A program made the translations under genes and the position numbers. Under the pieces are notes generated by a model. It searched no databases. It was not told the DNA's origin and worked only from the letters and a program-made list of their open reading frames with translations. From Paenibacillus_G filicis (GTDB lineage Bacteria > Bacillota > Bacilli > Paenibacillales > NBRC-103111), in NCBI RefSeq assembly GCF_038070315.1, contig NZ_JBBPCC010000020.1, positions 1 through 64,000 of the forward strand: a DNA stretch of 64,000 nucleotides. Reading direction: 5' to 3'. Below, piece after piece: positions 50,416 to 59,288 of the stretch. Every line of letters starts with the position of its first letter. The stretch's first letter is position 1.

Positions 50416-51510
50416 ATGCATAGATGGCAAGCGAGAAGCAGGAAACGTGTCTTGATCGGACTGGTAGTCCTGATCGCATGGGGCAGTGCGGGCTGCACGG
50501 AGGGGGGGCCTGGGGAGCGTTCCCTGTCCATAAACCTGGACGGAAGGGAGCTGGCTATGGCGGGAATCGATGAAGGCCCGGGAGGCATCCGCGTTACCGC
50601 ACTGAGAGCGGCGTCCGCCCGGCCAGGCTCCGGCATTCGTATGCTTGCTGCAGGCACGGTGGATTCCCGCTCCTTCGTCTCGCTGGCTGATGCTTCTGCG
50701 CCATGGCGGAATCAGCAGCCTCCTCGGCTCGTCGTGATCGGCGAGAGCTGGGTGGCCCGGCACGGCTTTCCCGCATCCTGGGCGGCTGAGCTACGGCGGC
50801 TGGGTCTGCGCGGGGGGACGCCGCCTGCCGTGGCCGTCGTGGAGGGCGCGGCGGAAGATTTTATCCGCCGCCCGGACGCGGGGATGATCGGCAGCTACAC
50901 GGTTGAGCGGCACGGTATGGTCCGGGACTCGCTGCGTGAGGCAAGAACGGATTATGAGGCGGACCAGGCGCTGCCGCTGTTTCCGGCCGGATTGTCGATG
51001 ACGGCGGATGGGAAAAATTCCCCTGTTTCGGTGCAAACGATACTGTTTAAGAAACAGGAGCTTGTCGGACGACTGACCGCGGAAGAAACGATTGTGCTCG
51101 CCTGCCTACGGGGAGGAGATATGAGGCAGGATTCGCTGTATGCTGCCGGGGCCGATGCAGATACAGGGGCGGTCACCTGGCAGGCTGTTTCCTGCCGGAC
51201 CGGAGTTGCTGCCAATGGCGACTGGAAACGTCCACGCTTGAAAATATCCCTGCACGTCAAGGGCCGTTATACGGCGCCTCCCGGTTCGGATAAGCCGGTG
51301 GCTGCCCTGTACCAGGAAAGGCTGAAAGGACAGGCAATAGCCCTGATCGGCCGGCTGCAGCAGCTCGGAGTCGATCCGCTGCGCTGGGGCGAAGCAACCC
51401 GAGCTCAATTCCCGGGATACTGGAGTGCCGACAGGTGGCGAAGCTCCTGGACCAGAGCTGATATCGAATGGAATATTGACACTCATCTTGTGGAGGTAAA
51501 ACGATCATGA
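50416..51510 (+). CDS. orphan GerAC-like lipoprotein
   Basis: 364 residues from the ATG at 50416 behind GAGGAGGACGGAG. Lipobox GSAGC (Cys27). Most of the protein is diverged, but the C-terminus DPLRWGEATRAQFPGYW and TRADIEWNIDTHLVEVKRS matches the end of Ger(x)C proteins. No A or B subunit is next to it. It overlaps the next lipoprotein gene (ATGA). Its role could be modulation of one of the two receptors in this window (inference). Confidence 0.78.
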   Translation: MHRWQARSRKRVLIGLVVLIAWGSAGCTEGGPGERSLSINLDGRELAMAGIDEGPGGIRVTALRAASARPGSGIRMLAAGTVDSRSFVSLADASAPWRNQQPPRLVVIGESWVARHGFPASWAAELRRLGLRGGTPPAVAVVEGAAEDFIRRPDAGMIGSYTVERHGMVRDSLREARTDYEADQALPLFPAGLSMTADGKNSPVSVQTILFKKQELVGRLTAEETIVLACLRGGDMRQDSLYAAGADADTGAVTWQAVSCRTGVAANGDWKRPRLKISLHVKGRYTAPPGSDKPVAALYQERLKGQAIALIGRLQQLGVDPLRWGEATRAQFPGYWSADRWRSSWTRADIEWNIDTHLVEVKRS

Positions 51511-52133
51511 CAACTGCACCTCATCCGAACTGGAAACGAAAGCTGCTGCTCTCCGCAGCCGCTATGCTGGCTGCCGCGCTGCTCGCAACCGCCTGCTCGA
51601 AAAAAGCGCCCGCCGAGCCGGGCAATCCGGCGCCCCCGTCTGCTTCCACAGGGGACAATAACCCGCAGACACCTTCGGGCAACGGGCAATCGTCTCCTGC
51701 AGGTCAGCCCGCGCCGGGTGGAGACGCCGCGAAGCCAGCAGAGCCCGTGAAACTTGTACCGCTGGAATTCACGGAAATGTACAGACAAACCTTGCTGGAC
51801 TCGGCCAAGGCTCAAGGGATTAAAACCGTCTACGTCCCCAAGCTGGGGGCGCAGGACGACCGGATCTCGCAAATACAAGGCATGGAGAAGGCCTTCACTC
51901 TTCAATATCTGAACATGGAACTGATCGAATCGTCACAGGAGATTAAGCCATCCGGACAGGTAGAAAATGAGAAGCAGGTGAAGCTCAAGAACGGGAATGG
52001 GCAGTGGGTGACTGCAGGCGGTCAAACCGCCTTGTATATGAAGCGGGGGGATACGTACCTGGCGCTTCGTTCGCTGCAGAAGCTGACGGACTCGGACATT
52101 GAGGCGATTGCGGACTCGCTCGGGGCGCTGTAA
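51507..52133 (+). CDS. hypothetical lipoprotein
   Basis: 208 residues. Lipobox LLATAC (Cys30), a long Pro/Gly/Asn/Ser linker to about residue 80, then a compact domain with LEFTEMYRQTLLDSAKAQG, IETL-like VYVPKLGAQDDRISQ and WVTAGGQTALYMKRGDTYLA. It resembles DUF4367-type extracellular domains, only loosely. Translationally coupled to the GerAC-like gene, so the two may act together at the membrane. Confidence 0.75.
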   Translation: MTTAPHPNWKRKLLLSAAAMLAAALLATACSKKAPAEPGNPAPPSASTGDNNPQTPSGNGQSSPAGQPAPGGDAAKPAEPVKLVPLEFTEMYRQTLLDSAKAQGIKTVYVPKLGAQDDRISQIQGMEKAFTLQYLNMELIESSQEIKPSGQVENEKQVKLKNGNGQWVTAGGQTALYMKRGDTYLALRSLQKLTDSDIEAIADSLGAL

Positions 52134-52235
52134 GAAGCTGCGCACTGTCGAGCCTGCCTACAGCGGCAGCGCTGAGATTACGGCACTGCTTATGCCTAGA
52201 TGCCTGGATAGAAGAGTGAGAAGAACCTAGCACCC

Positions 52236-52285
52236 AAAACGGCCTGGCCGTGGACGATGATGTCCGCAGCCAGGCCGTTTTTGGA
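52236..52285. terminator. bidirectional terminator
   Basis: AAAACGGCCTGGC at 52236-52248 pairs perfectly with GCCAGGCCGTTTT at 52269-52281, with inner GGAC/GTCC pairs and T residues on both strands. Serves the convergent lipoprotein and PgpA-like genes. Confidence 0.9.
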
Positions 52286-52333
52286 TGGACCCCGGTGGAT
52301 GGAAAGGCATCCCTCATCATGAGGAAAGGGATG

Positions 52334-52864
52334 TCAGGAGGAAGGGGGAATCAGGCCCTTCTTCTCGATCTCTTCCTGCTTCCGGTGGGCGATGCGGCTG
52401 CTGGCCGACGCGGCGATGGCGCCTACAATGTCGTCCAGAAACGTGTGCTTATGCGGTCCGGACTTATCGTTCAGCTTATTGACGATACCCGGCTTGAGCT
52501 TGTCGATATAGCCGAAGTTCGTCAGTCCGATGCTTCCATATACGTTCACGATGGAGAGGGCAAGAATTTCGTCGCAGCCGTAGAGTCCCTCATCGTTCTC
52601 GATCATCTCCTGCAGCGGGGAGAGCAGCTTGCCTTCCTCGGCCAGCAGATCGAGCTGAATACCAGTCAGAATCGCGTTCTGCACCTCACGCTTCGAGAGG
52701 ACTTGCTCGACGCTCGCCAGGCACTCCTCGATGGTCAGGGAGTCGTAATATTCACGCTGCAGCGTATACGTGATCTCGGCGATATCCAGGGTCCGAACGC
52801 CCCGGTTGATGAGCCATTCATGGGCTGCATCTGCGACTTTCTTGCTGTTCAGGCTATATTTCAT
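52334..52864 (-). CDS. PgpA-like (YutG-type) phosphatidylglycerophosphatase family protein
   Basis: 176 residues from the ATG at 52864 after GGAAGGAGG. It has the family features of YutG/YpjQ of Bacillus: GCDEILALSIVNVYGSIGLT, FGYIDKLKPGIVNKLN and HTFLDDIVGAIAASASSRI, with the conserved D-D and D-K residues. Soluble, unlike the membrane-bound PgpA of E. coli. It is coupled to the diguanylate cyclase gene upstream (ATGA overlap). Confidence 0.82.
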   Translation of the reverse strand: MKYSLNSKKVADAAHEWLINRGVRTLDIAEITYTLQREYYDSLTIEECLASVEQVLSKREVQNAILTGIQLDLLAEEGKLLSPLQEMIENDEGLYGCDEILALSIVNVYGSIGLTNFGYIDKLKPGIVNKLNDKSGPHKHTFLDDIVGAIAASASSRIAHRKQEEIEKKGLIPPSS

Positions 52865-53748
52865 AAGGGTCCTCCTTCCAGGTTCGCGAAGAACCGGAAC
52901 TGGTTTTTGCCGAGCTGCTTGGAAGCATACATGGCATTGTCCGCGCATTGAAGCAATGCCTCCCCGTCCATGCCGTCATCCGGGTAGAAGGCCGCTCCAA
53001 TGCTGCTTGAAATCCGAATCTGGTTACCGCCGATATCGAAGGGCTGTCTCAGCGCATCGCTGATCCGCCTCCCGATCTTGGCCACGTCCTCCGGCTGGTC
53101 GAACTGTTGGACCAGTACGACAAATTCGTCTCCGCCCATCCGGCATACCGTGTCCGGGTCGCGGACGGAATGCGACAGCCTGGAGGCAGCTGCGTTCAGC
53201 AGCTCATCGCCGATGGAATGGCCGTACTGGTCGTTGATGCGCTTGAAGTCATCGAGATCCAGATAAATGACCCCGAGCTTATGATGGTATCGCTTGGCGA
53301 TATGCATGGCTTGCATGAAGCGGTCCTGGAATAGCCGCCGGTTGGGCAGGCCTGTCAGCGGATCGTAATAGGCTAGACGGGTCAGCCTTTCTTCCTGTTG
53401 CTTGTAATGGGTGATCTCGCGTGCGGATATGGCGGCATGGACACCGTCTTCATCGGAATGAACGGGATACCCCTTGGCTTCGAGCCATAGGAGGGAGCCG
53501 TCAGGCATGACAGAGCGAAACATTAAGATGAAAGGGCGCCGCTCACGCCAAAGGGCAAACCAGGCTTCCTGCACGTCAGGCAGGTCGCTCTCGTGTACGA
53601 TGGCGAATAGAGTTTGTCCGGTTTGATGAGCGGGGGATACGCCTAGCGGAACGCCGGCGTCGTTCAGAATCCAAAGCCAATCGGGCGATTGCCGTACGAC
53701 GGCTCGATACACTCGGTCGGGGAAAAAGTCGTGCATACGGTTTTCCAC
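52861..53748 (-). CDS. PAS-GGDEF diguanylate cyclase
   Basis: 295 residues. PAS domain at ~10-115 (SPDWLWILNDAGVPLGV), then GGDEF domain with DPLTGLPNRRLFQDRF, IYLDLDDFKRINDQYGHSIGD and intact RMGGDEFVV (205-209). An inhibitory RxxD site (RDPD, 196-199) sits five residues before the active site. Predicted to make c-di-GMP in the cytoplasm. The GTG at 53748 is chosen because GAGGTGA ends 6 bases before it. Confidence 0.93.
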   Translation of the reverse strand: MENRMHDFFPDRVYRAVVRQSPDWLWILNDAGVPLGVSPAHQTGQTLFAIVHESDLPDVQEAWFALWRERRPFILMFRSVMPDGSLLWLEAKGYPVHSDEDGVHAAISAREITHYKQQEERLTRLAYYDPLTGLPNRRLFQDRFMQAMHIAKRYHHKLGVIYLDLDDFKRINDQYGHSIGDELLNAAASRLSHSVRDPDTVCRMGGDEFVVLVQQFDQPEDVAKIGRRISDALRQPFDIGGNQIRISSSIGAAFYPDDGMDGEALLQCADNAMYASKQLGKNQFRFFANLEGGPL

Positions 53749-53782
53749 TGGCAATCACCTCTTTTTGGAAAAACACCTCTTT

Positions 53783-53812
53783 ATTATAGGCTGTTGGTAC
53801 TGGTGAAATCAA
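53783..53812 (-). promoter_or_regulatory. sigma-A promoter of the diguanylate cyclase gene
   Basis: On the minus strand TTGATT (53812-53807), 18-bp spacer, TATAAT (53788-53783). Confidence 0.7.
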
Positions 53813-53941
53813 GAAAATCTGTATCTCCAGAACCAAATTCATTTCTTGCCGGAAATGGACAAACAGCAGGCATAAACTTGTCTGGCTGCCGTATACATAG
53901 GAGTAAACGGACAACTTCCCAAACCAAGGAGGAACAAGCAT

Positions 53942-54985
53942 ATGAAACTGAATAAGCCGATCCGGTGGGCCGCCGTTACGGGCCTGATCATGGTAATGAC
54001 GACGGGCTGCTCCATCCTGGAAACGAAGGAACAATCGAAGCAAATCGATCCTCCGCAGGGTGGTGTGGAAGCCAAAGCGACAGGGGCCCGGGTGACCGTC
54101 CCGGAGCTGGTCAATCCGATGTCTCTGACGGTGTACGCGAAGGACGAGCGTGGCTTCGTCGCTCCGGTGACTGTCCAGATTGAGAAGGCGGTCGACACGG
54201 CCAAGAAAGCGCTGGAATACATGGTCAGTGGCGGACCGTCGGAAGGACGGATGCCGGCAGGCTTCACGGCTCTGCTGCCTAAAGGCACGGAGGTGAAGGG
54301 CATCAACGTCATCTCGGATCAAAAGCTGGCAATCGTCGATTTCTCCAAGGCATTCAACGATTACAACGCGCAGGATGAGCGCAAGATTCTGGAAGCTGTC
54401 ACCTGGACGCTGACCGGCTATCCGACCGTGGAGAAGGTGCAAATCCGCGTCGAGGGCGCGGCCATCAAGGAAATGCCTGTCGACGGAACTCCGCTCGACG
54501 AGCCGCTGTCCCGGACGATGGGTATCAACCTGGAGAAGCCAGAGAGCGTCGAGTACGGCCAGGCTACCCCGGTGACCCTGTACTTCCTGAGCCACAATCA
54601 GGAGGACTATCAATATTATGTGCCGGTGACCCGGCTCATTAAACGGACCGATCAAGTGGCCGAGGCGGTGATTCAGCAATTGATCGTCGGTCCGGACCAG
54701 CACAAGGGGCTGGCGGCCGTGCTGAATGCAGGCAGCGAGCTGCTGAATATTACAAGTTCGGATGAAGTGATCACCGTGAATTTCTCGGATAAAATGCTCG
54801 GTCCCGACCACAAGGCTCCCGCAGAGGCGCTGAAGGCCGTCGTCCTGTCGATTACCGAAAATGCCGGAACCGGTAAAAAAGTGCAGATTCTTGTCAATGG
54901 GGACTCCAAGGTCAGCGCGACGGACAATGTAAGCTACGCGAAGCCCGTCTCCCGTCCATCCATGGTTAACCCCAATAAATTATAG
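53942..54985 (+). CDS. gerM: GerMN-domain lipoprotein GerM
   Basis: 347 residues. Lipobox MTTGC (Cys23), then two GerMN domains in tandem: MSLTVYAKDERGFVAPVTVQ ... LAIVDFSKAFNDY ... LTGYPTVEKVQIRVEG and VTLYFLSHNQEDYQYYVPVT ... ITVNFSDKML ... KKVQILVNGD. GerM of B. subtilis has the same layout, acts in the intermembrane space at engulfment and germination, and is also followed by rph and ysnA (rdgB). AAGGAGGAAC precedes the ATG. Confidence 0.94.
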   Translation: MKLNKPIRWAAVTGLIMVMTTGCSILETKEQSKQIDPPQGGVEAKATGARVTVPELVNPMSLTVYAKDERGFVAPVTVQIEKAVDTAKKALEYMVSGGPSEGRMPAGFTALLPKGTEVKGINVISDQKLAIVDFSKAFNDYNAQDERKILEAVTWTLTGYPTVEKVQIRVEGAAIKEMPVDGTPLDEPLSRTMGINLEKPESVEYGQATPVTLYFLSHNQEDYQYYVPVTRLIKRTDQVAEAVIQQLIVGPDQHKGLAAVLNAGSELLNITSSDEVITVNFSDKMLGPDHKAPAEALKAVVLSITENAGTGKKVQILVNGDSKVSATDNVSYAKPVSRPSMVNPNKL

Positions 54986-54999
54986 GCGGCAAAGCGAGA

Positions 55000-55029
55000 G
55001 GAGCTGGCGGACCACGCCAGCTCCTTCTT
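55000..55029 (+). terminator. terminator after gerM
   Basis: GGAGCTGGCG (55000-55009) and CGCCAGCTCC (55015-55024) form a perfect 10-bp stem with a 5-base loop, followed by TTCTT. Confidence 0.7.
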
Positions 55030-55054
55030 GCGCGGGCAAAGTCTGAACAAAGGT

Positions 55055-55083
55055 TTGGTTTTCCACAGGCCCTTTGGTACAAT
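55055..55083 (+). promoter_or_regulatory. promoter of rph-rdgB
   Basis: TTGGTT (55055-55060), 17-bp spacer, TACAAT (55078-55083), just downstream of the gerM terminator. Confidence 0.7.
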
Positions 55084-55112
55084 GAGGTACGGATGAGGTA
55101 AAAGGAGGACGA

Positions 55113-55883
55113 ATGACTCATATGAGAAGCGACGGGAGAAGTGCCGATCAGACCCGAGAGATCCGCATTACGACGAATTATACGAAGCATGCTGAAGGTT
55201 CCGTACTGATTGAGGTCGGAGAGACCAAGGTGATCTGTACGGCCACGGTTGAGGAGCGGGTTCCTCCCTTTATGAAGGGGCAGGGCAAGGGCTGGGTCAC
55301 GGCGGAGTATTCGATGCTGCCGCGGGCAACAGCTGTGCGCAATCAGCGGGAATCCGCCAAGGGCAAGCTCGGCGGACGGACGATGGAGATCCAGCGTCTG
55401 ATCGGACGGGCGCTTAGGTCCGTTGTGCATCTGGATGCTCTGGGAGAGCGGTCGATCACACTGGACTGCGATGTCATTCAGGCCGACGGAGGCACACGGA
55501 CGACGTCCATCACGGGCGCTTTTGTAGCGATGGCGATTGCCATCGACAAGGTGGCCCGGGAGAAAAATTTGAGCCGCTTCCCGATTCACGACTTTCTGGG
55601 CTCGGTCAGCGTAGGCATCGTGCAGGAGGCCGCTTGTCTGGATCTGAACTATGAGGAGGACTCCAAGGCCAAGGTCGACATGAACGTGGTGATGACCGGG
55701 GAAGGGAAGTTCGTCGAGGTTCAGGGAACCGGAGAGGACGCGCCGTTCTCCCGTGAGGAGCTGGATTCGCTGCTGGCGCTCGCGGAAACCGGCATTCGCT
55801 CCATGATTGCCGAGCAGGAGAAGGCGCTAGGTCCGATTGCGGAGCGGATCAGGAGGGGATCTCATGCGTCTGCACGATCCTAA
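55113..55883 (+). CDS. rph: ribonuclease PH
   Basis: 256 residues. RSDGRSADQTREIRITTNYT, the active-site region GWVTAEYSMLPRAT and RTMEIQRLIGRALRSVV, GERSITLDCDVIQADGGTRT and the C-terminal MNVVMTGEGKFVEVQGTGED are diagnostic. Phosphate-dependent 3' exonuclease that trims tRNA ends. AAAGGAGGACGA precedes the ATG; a second ATG at 55122 is a weaker alternative. It overlaps rdgB, as in B. subtilis. Confidence 0.97.
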   Translation: MTHMRSDGRSADQTREIRITTNYTKHAEGSVLIEVGETKVICTATVEERVPPFMKGQGKGWVTAEYSMLPRATAVRNQRESAKGKLGGRTMEIQRLIGRALRSVVHLDALGERSITLDCDVIQADGGTRTTSITGAFVAMAIAIDKVAREKNLSRFPIHDFLGSVSVGIVQEAACLDLNYEEDSKAKVDMNVVMTGEGKFVEVQGTGEDAPFSREELDSLLALAETGIRSMIAEQEKALGPIAERIRRGSHASARS

Positions 55884-56556
55884 GGTGACGGAGGTCGTCA
55901 TCGCGACTAAAAATGCGGGCAAGGTCAAGGAGTTCGAAGCGTTGTTCGGTGCGCAGGGAATCGTCGTGCGCAGCCTCAGGGATTACCCGGACATCGCGGA
56001 TATTCCGGAGGATGGAGATACCTTCGCCGCCAATGCCCTGATCAAGGCGAGAGCCGTGGCGGCCATACTGGGCGCTCCGGTGATCGCCGATGATTCGGGT
56101 CTCGCGGTAGATCGTCTCGGCGGCGCTCCGGGCGTGTACTCCGCCCGTTATGCAGGCGAGCCTTGCGATGACACGGCCAATAACCGCAAGCTGCTCGAAG
56201 AGCTGCGGCGGCTGGGCCCGGCAAGCACGGACTCCGAAGGTGAGGCAGGTCCTGACCGCGGCGCAGCGGGCGGGAGCGGAGAGCCGGTCCGGCTCAGCGG
56301 TGCTCAGTTCATATGCTCGATCGCCTTCGTCGATGCCGAGGGCAAGCAGATTGCCCTGGTGCAGGGCGAATGCCCAGGTGAGGTGCTGGACGGGCCGCGC
56401 GGAGCAGGGGGGTTCGGGTACGACCCATTGTTCTATGTGCCGCAGCTTGGACGATCGATGGCCGAGCTGACGATGGAAGAAAAAAATGCGATCAGCCACC
56501 GCGGACAAGCACTTCGCAAGCTTTGGGCGGAGCTGGAAGAGGCGGAGCGGGTTTAA
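55864..56556 (+). CDS. rdgB: XTP/dITP pyrophosphatase (RdgB/YsnA, HAM1 family)
   Basis: 230 residues. VIATKNAGKVKEFEALF, ADDSGLAVDRLGGAPGVYSA, GECPGEVLDGPRGAGGFGYD and KNAISHRGQALRKL are all HAM1 family signatures. It hydrolyses non-canonical purine triphosphates. The start at 55864 has AGGAGGGG; the ORF overlaps rph. About 25 extra residues (PASTDSEGEAGPDRGAAGGS and following) are inserted before the AQFICSIAFVD strand, making it longer than the usual ~200 residues. Confidence 0.95.
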   Translation: MRLHDPKVTEVVIATKNAGKVKEFEALFGAQGIVVRSLRDYPDIADIPEDGDTFAANALIKARAVAAILGAPVIADDSGLAVDRLGGAPGVYSARYAGEPCDDTANNRKLLEELRRLGPASTDSEGEAGPDRGAAGGSGEPVRLSGAQFICSIAFVDAEGKQIALVQGECPGEVLDGPRGAGGFGYDPLFYVPQLGRSMAELTMEEKNAISHRGQALRKLWAELEEAERV

Positions 56557-56606
56557 AGTTTCTGCGCAGCTCCAGTCTCTATAAATGGATGCATCATTTT
56601 AAATTG

Positions 56607-56657
56607 GCAGCACAAATAGCGTAACCGGATAAGCCCGGTTTACGCTATTTGTGCTGC
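56607..56657. terminator. long hairpin between convergent rdgB and asparagine synthetase genes
   Basis: GCAGCACAAATAGCGTAA (56607-56624) pairs perfectly with TTACGCTATTTGTGCTGC (56640-56657), 18 bp, extended by CCGG/CCGG. It lacks a T run on the plus strand and has an A/T-rich flank on the minus side. Confidence 0.7.
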
Positions 56658-56681
56658 GCTGCGACTCCTCATCCCACCAGC

Positions 56682-58526
56682 TTAGCGAACGGATACCTTA
56701 TAGTGGCGCAGCCACAGGTCGACCTGGGCCAGATAGGCGAACAGCTGAGGTCCCGTCATCAGCTGCCCGAACCATGGCAGGTTGAACTGGCCGTTATCAT
56801 TTTCCGCGAGAGCGCGGATCTTCTTCACGTCGATGAACTGCAGCAGAGGGGAGCTGGAGTCGTTCAGAATGTCCAGCACCCAAGTGCGCACCGCGTTCAG
56901 ATAGTTAGGGTTATGCGTCTTCGGGTACGGGCTCTTCTTACGTGTCAGCACATCCTCGGGCAGCACGCCGCTCAGCGCCTTGCGCAGGATGCCCTTCTCC
57001 CGGTCGCCGGAGGTTTTGATCTCCCACGGGATGTTCCAGACGTACTCCACCAGGCGGTGATCGCAGAACGGCACCCGCACCTCCAGGCCGACCGCCATAC
57101 TCATCCGGTCCTTGCGGTCAAGCAGCGTTGGCATGAAGCGGGTAATATTGAGATACGACATCTCCCGCATCCGGTTCTGCTGCTGGTTCTCTCCGGCCAG
57201 GCGGGGTACCTCGGATAGAGCCTGCCGGTAGCGGTCCTTCACATACTGCTCCGGCTTCACCCAATCCGTGAAGTCAGGGGAGAGCAGCGCGACCCGCTCG
57301 GGGGTAGCCAGCGCCCAGGGAAAGGTGTCCGCATTCAGCGATTCCTCCCGGTGGAACCACGGGTAGCCGCCGAAGATCTCATCGGCCGCTTCGCCGGACA
57401 GCGCAACGGTGGCATCCTGCTTGATCTCCCGGCAGAACAGGTACAGGGACCCGTCGACATCGGCCATGCCTGGCGTATCTCTGGCGAAGACGACGGTCTT
57501 GAGCGATTCGACAAGCTCGGGCGTGTCAAATACCTTGGCATGATGGATCGTGCCCAAGTAGTCGGTCATCCGCTGAATCCATGGGGCGTCGGAATTCGGC
57601 TGGAAGATGCTCTCCTTGAAATGCTTGTCGTTATCGGCATAGTCGACCGAATACGTATGCAGCGGACCGAGGCCCTGCTCCTTGTAGTAGGCGGAGGCCA
57701 GCGAAGTCAGCGCGCTGGAGTCCAGCCCGCCCGACAGCAGGGTGCAGATCGGAACGTCCGAGGCCAGCTGGCGGATGACCGTATCCTTCAGCAGGTCGTG
57801 AACCCGGGCTGCTGTCGTATCCACATCATCCTCATGAGGCTTGCTCTCGAGCTTCCAATAGGCGTTGATCCGGAGACCTCCCGCATCCATGATCATCGCA
57901 TGGCCGGGCTTCAGCTCGTTCATGTTTTTGTAGATGCCGTGACCGGGCGTACGGGCCGGTCCGACAGCGAAAATTTCCGCGAGTCCTTCCCCTGTAATCT
58001 CAGCTGGAAAATCGGGATGAGCCAGAATCGATTTCGGCTCGGAGCCGAACAGCAGGCGGCCGGAGACATACGAGTAGAACAACGGCTTCACGCCGAGCCG
58101 GTCTCTGGCGAGAAACAACGATTGTTCCTCGTCATTCCAGACGGCGAAGGCGAAAATGCCGTTAAACCGGTCGACGCAGCTCCGTCCCCATTCGATGAAG
58201 GAGACCAGCAGTACCTCCGTATCACAATTGGTGGAGAACCGGTGTCCGCGGGTCTCCAGCTCCTTTTTCAGCTCAGGTGCGTTATACAGCTCTCCGTTAT
58301 ATACGATGGCGAACGTGTTGTCCCCGTATTTGCGGATCATGGGCTGCGCGCCGTTCGCCGGGTCCATGACGCTCAGCCTGCGGTGCCCGAGCGCGCAGCG
58401 TGGCGTAATCCACGTGCCCGAGGCGTCTGGTCCGCGCGGTGTCAACGTATCCGTCATGTTAATTAGAATGGACGGATGCTGGGTCAAATCCCGTTTCCAA
58501 TCAATCCACCCCGTGATGCCACACAT
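56682..58526 (-). CDS. asnO: glutamine-dependent asparagine synthetase (AsnO-like)
   Basis: 614 residues. Starts MCGITGWI with the N-terminal nucleophile Cys2 of class II glutaminase, RGPDASGTW and VYNGELYNAPEL. The synthetase domain has the PP-loop LLSGGLDSSALTSL and SGEAADEIFGGYPWF, GLEVRVPFCDHRLVEYVW. It makes Asn from Asp, ATP and Gln. The length equals that of AsnO (YisO) of B. subtilis, the sporulation-specific member, and differs from other AsnB types, so I suggest that orthology. Confidence 0.93.
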   Translation of the reverse strand: MCGITGWIDWKRDLTQHPSILINMTDTLTPRGPDASGTWITPRCALGHRRLSVMDPANGAQPMIRKYGDNTFAIVYNGELYNAPELKKELETRGHRFSTNCDTEVLLVSFIEWGRSCVDRFNGIFAFAVWNDEEQSLFLARDRLGVKPLFYSYVSGRLLFGSEPKSILAHPDFPAEITGEGLAEIFAVGPARTPGHGIYKNMNELKPGHAMIMDAGGLRINAYWKLESKPHEDDVDTTAARVHDLLKDTVIRQLASDVPICTLLSGGLDSSALTSLASAYYKEQGLGPLHTYSVDYADNDKHFKESIFQPNSDAPWIQRMTDYLGTIHHAKVFDTPELVESLKTVVFARDTPGMADVDGSLYLFCREIKQDATVALSGEAADEIFGGYPWFHREESLNADTFPWALATPERVALLSPDFTDWVKPEQYVKDRYRQALSEVPRLAGENQQQNRMREMSYLNITRFMPTLLDRKDRMSMAVGLEVRVPFCDHRLVEYVWNIPWEIKTSGDREKGILRKALSGVLPEDVLTRKKSPYPKTHNPNYLNAVRTWVLDILNDSSSPLLQFIDVKKIRALAENDNGQFNLPWFGQLMTGPQLFAYLAQVDLWLRHYKVSVR

Positions 58527-58670
58527 AGGTCTTCATCCTCTCTGGTCTAGAAGTGACGGCTGATCCTGCCTGTTGCAGGCGAGGCGCGAGATGATTAAGA
58601 TTATGCGTCAGCCGGTCGTATCATGTCTGTCCAAGCCCCGGTATTGGCCCTCTGTTCGGTTCGGGAAAGA

Positions 58671-58700
58671 TTGGACAAACGGGCGCGGACAAGCTACACT
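58671..58700 (+). promoter_or_regulatory. promoter upstream of the small helical protein gene
   Basis: TTGGAC at 58671-58676, 18-bp spacer, TACACT at 58695-58700. It lies in the 307-bp divergent interval between asnO and the gene at 58833, which otherwise holds a ~125-base leader with no clear riboswitch or gene. Confidence 0.6.
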
Positions 58701-58832
58701 AAGGGCAATGGAATTATTGGAAACTCCCGCACGTTCCTCTATGAATAGAAAGGGACGGTTTTATCCCAACCTACATAGCATATCGCGAGACTTGGGTGAC
58801 TCTAGGGATCAACAAGAAAGGTGGTCGTCACG

Positions 58833-59174
58833 ATGAAGAAAACGATGTCCGAAGAACAAAAGGAATACAAAGAGGCCAGAGAGCTATTCCAGGCGGCGAA
58901 CAGCGAATTTGAGAAAAAGCTCGCTACGACCAAGAAGCTTGGCAAAGTCGATCAGGACGTGATGGAGCGTCTGGTCGAGGATACGGGCCTGCATACGGCT
59001 CTGAACCGCCTCGGCGCTGCGGAGAAGGCTCTGCTCGAGTGGTCGCACGAGATGATCCGCAACGAACGCGATTATTTGAAAAACAAAGAGTCCGTTGACC
59101 GCATGTATGCGTTCATCGACGAGAATCCGAATATTAAGGCGCAGCTGATCCAGGCTGCGATGAAGATGGAATAG
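58833..59174 (+). CDS. small helical hypothetical protein
   Basis: 113 residues, highly charged and helical (EEQKEYKEARELFQAANSEF, LNRLGAAEKALLEWSHEMI). It has no Cys, signal or membrane segment. AAAGGTGG lies 8 bases before the ATG at 58833. Not assigned to a family; the overall style is like YlbF/YmcA-type small cytoplasmic proteins, but this is weak. It is monocistronic, between a sigma-A-like promoter and a strong terminator. Confidence 0.75.
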   Translation: MKKTMSEEQKEYKEARELFQAANSEFEKKLATTKKLGKVDQDVMERLVEDTGLHTALNRLGAAEKALLEWSHEMIRNERDYLKNKESVDRMYAFIDENPNIKAQLIQAAMKME

Positions 59175-59189
59175 TCGCCTTGCACATGG

Positions 59190-59225
59190 CGGACGGCCGG
59201 GAATAATCCCGGCCGTCCGTTTTTT
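59190..59225 (+). terminator. rho-independent terminator
   Basis: CGGACGGCCGGGA (59190-59202) pairs perfectly with TCCCGGCCGTCCG (59207-59219), 4-base loop, then T6. Confidence 0.95.
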
Positions 59226-59288
59226 CGTATAACCGGACACGCGGATTGGCAACCTAAAGTATGCAGGCAAATTTAGGAGGGATTTCAA

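Noticed and set aside
58709..58836. 42-codon leader peptide ending at the start of the gene at 58833
   Set aside because: It overlaps by ATGA and lies downstream of a promoter, but it has no clear RBS, no run of a single amino acid and no attenuator hairpin. It is not supported enough to list.
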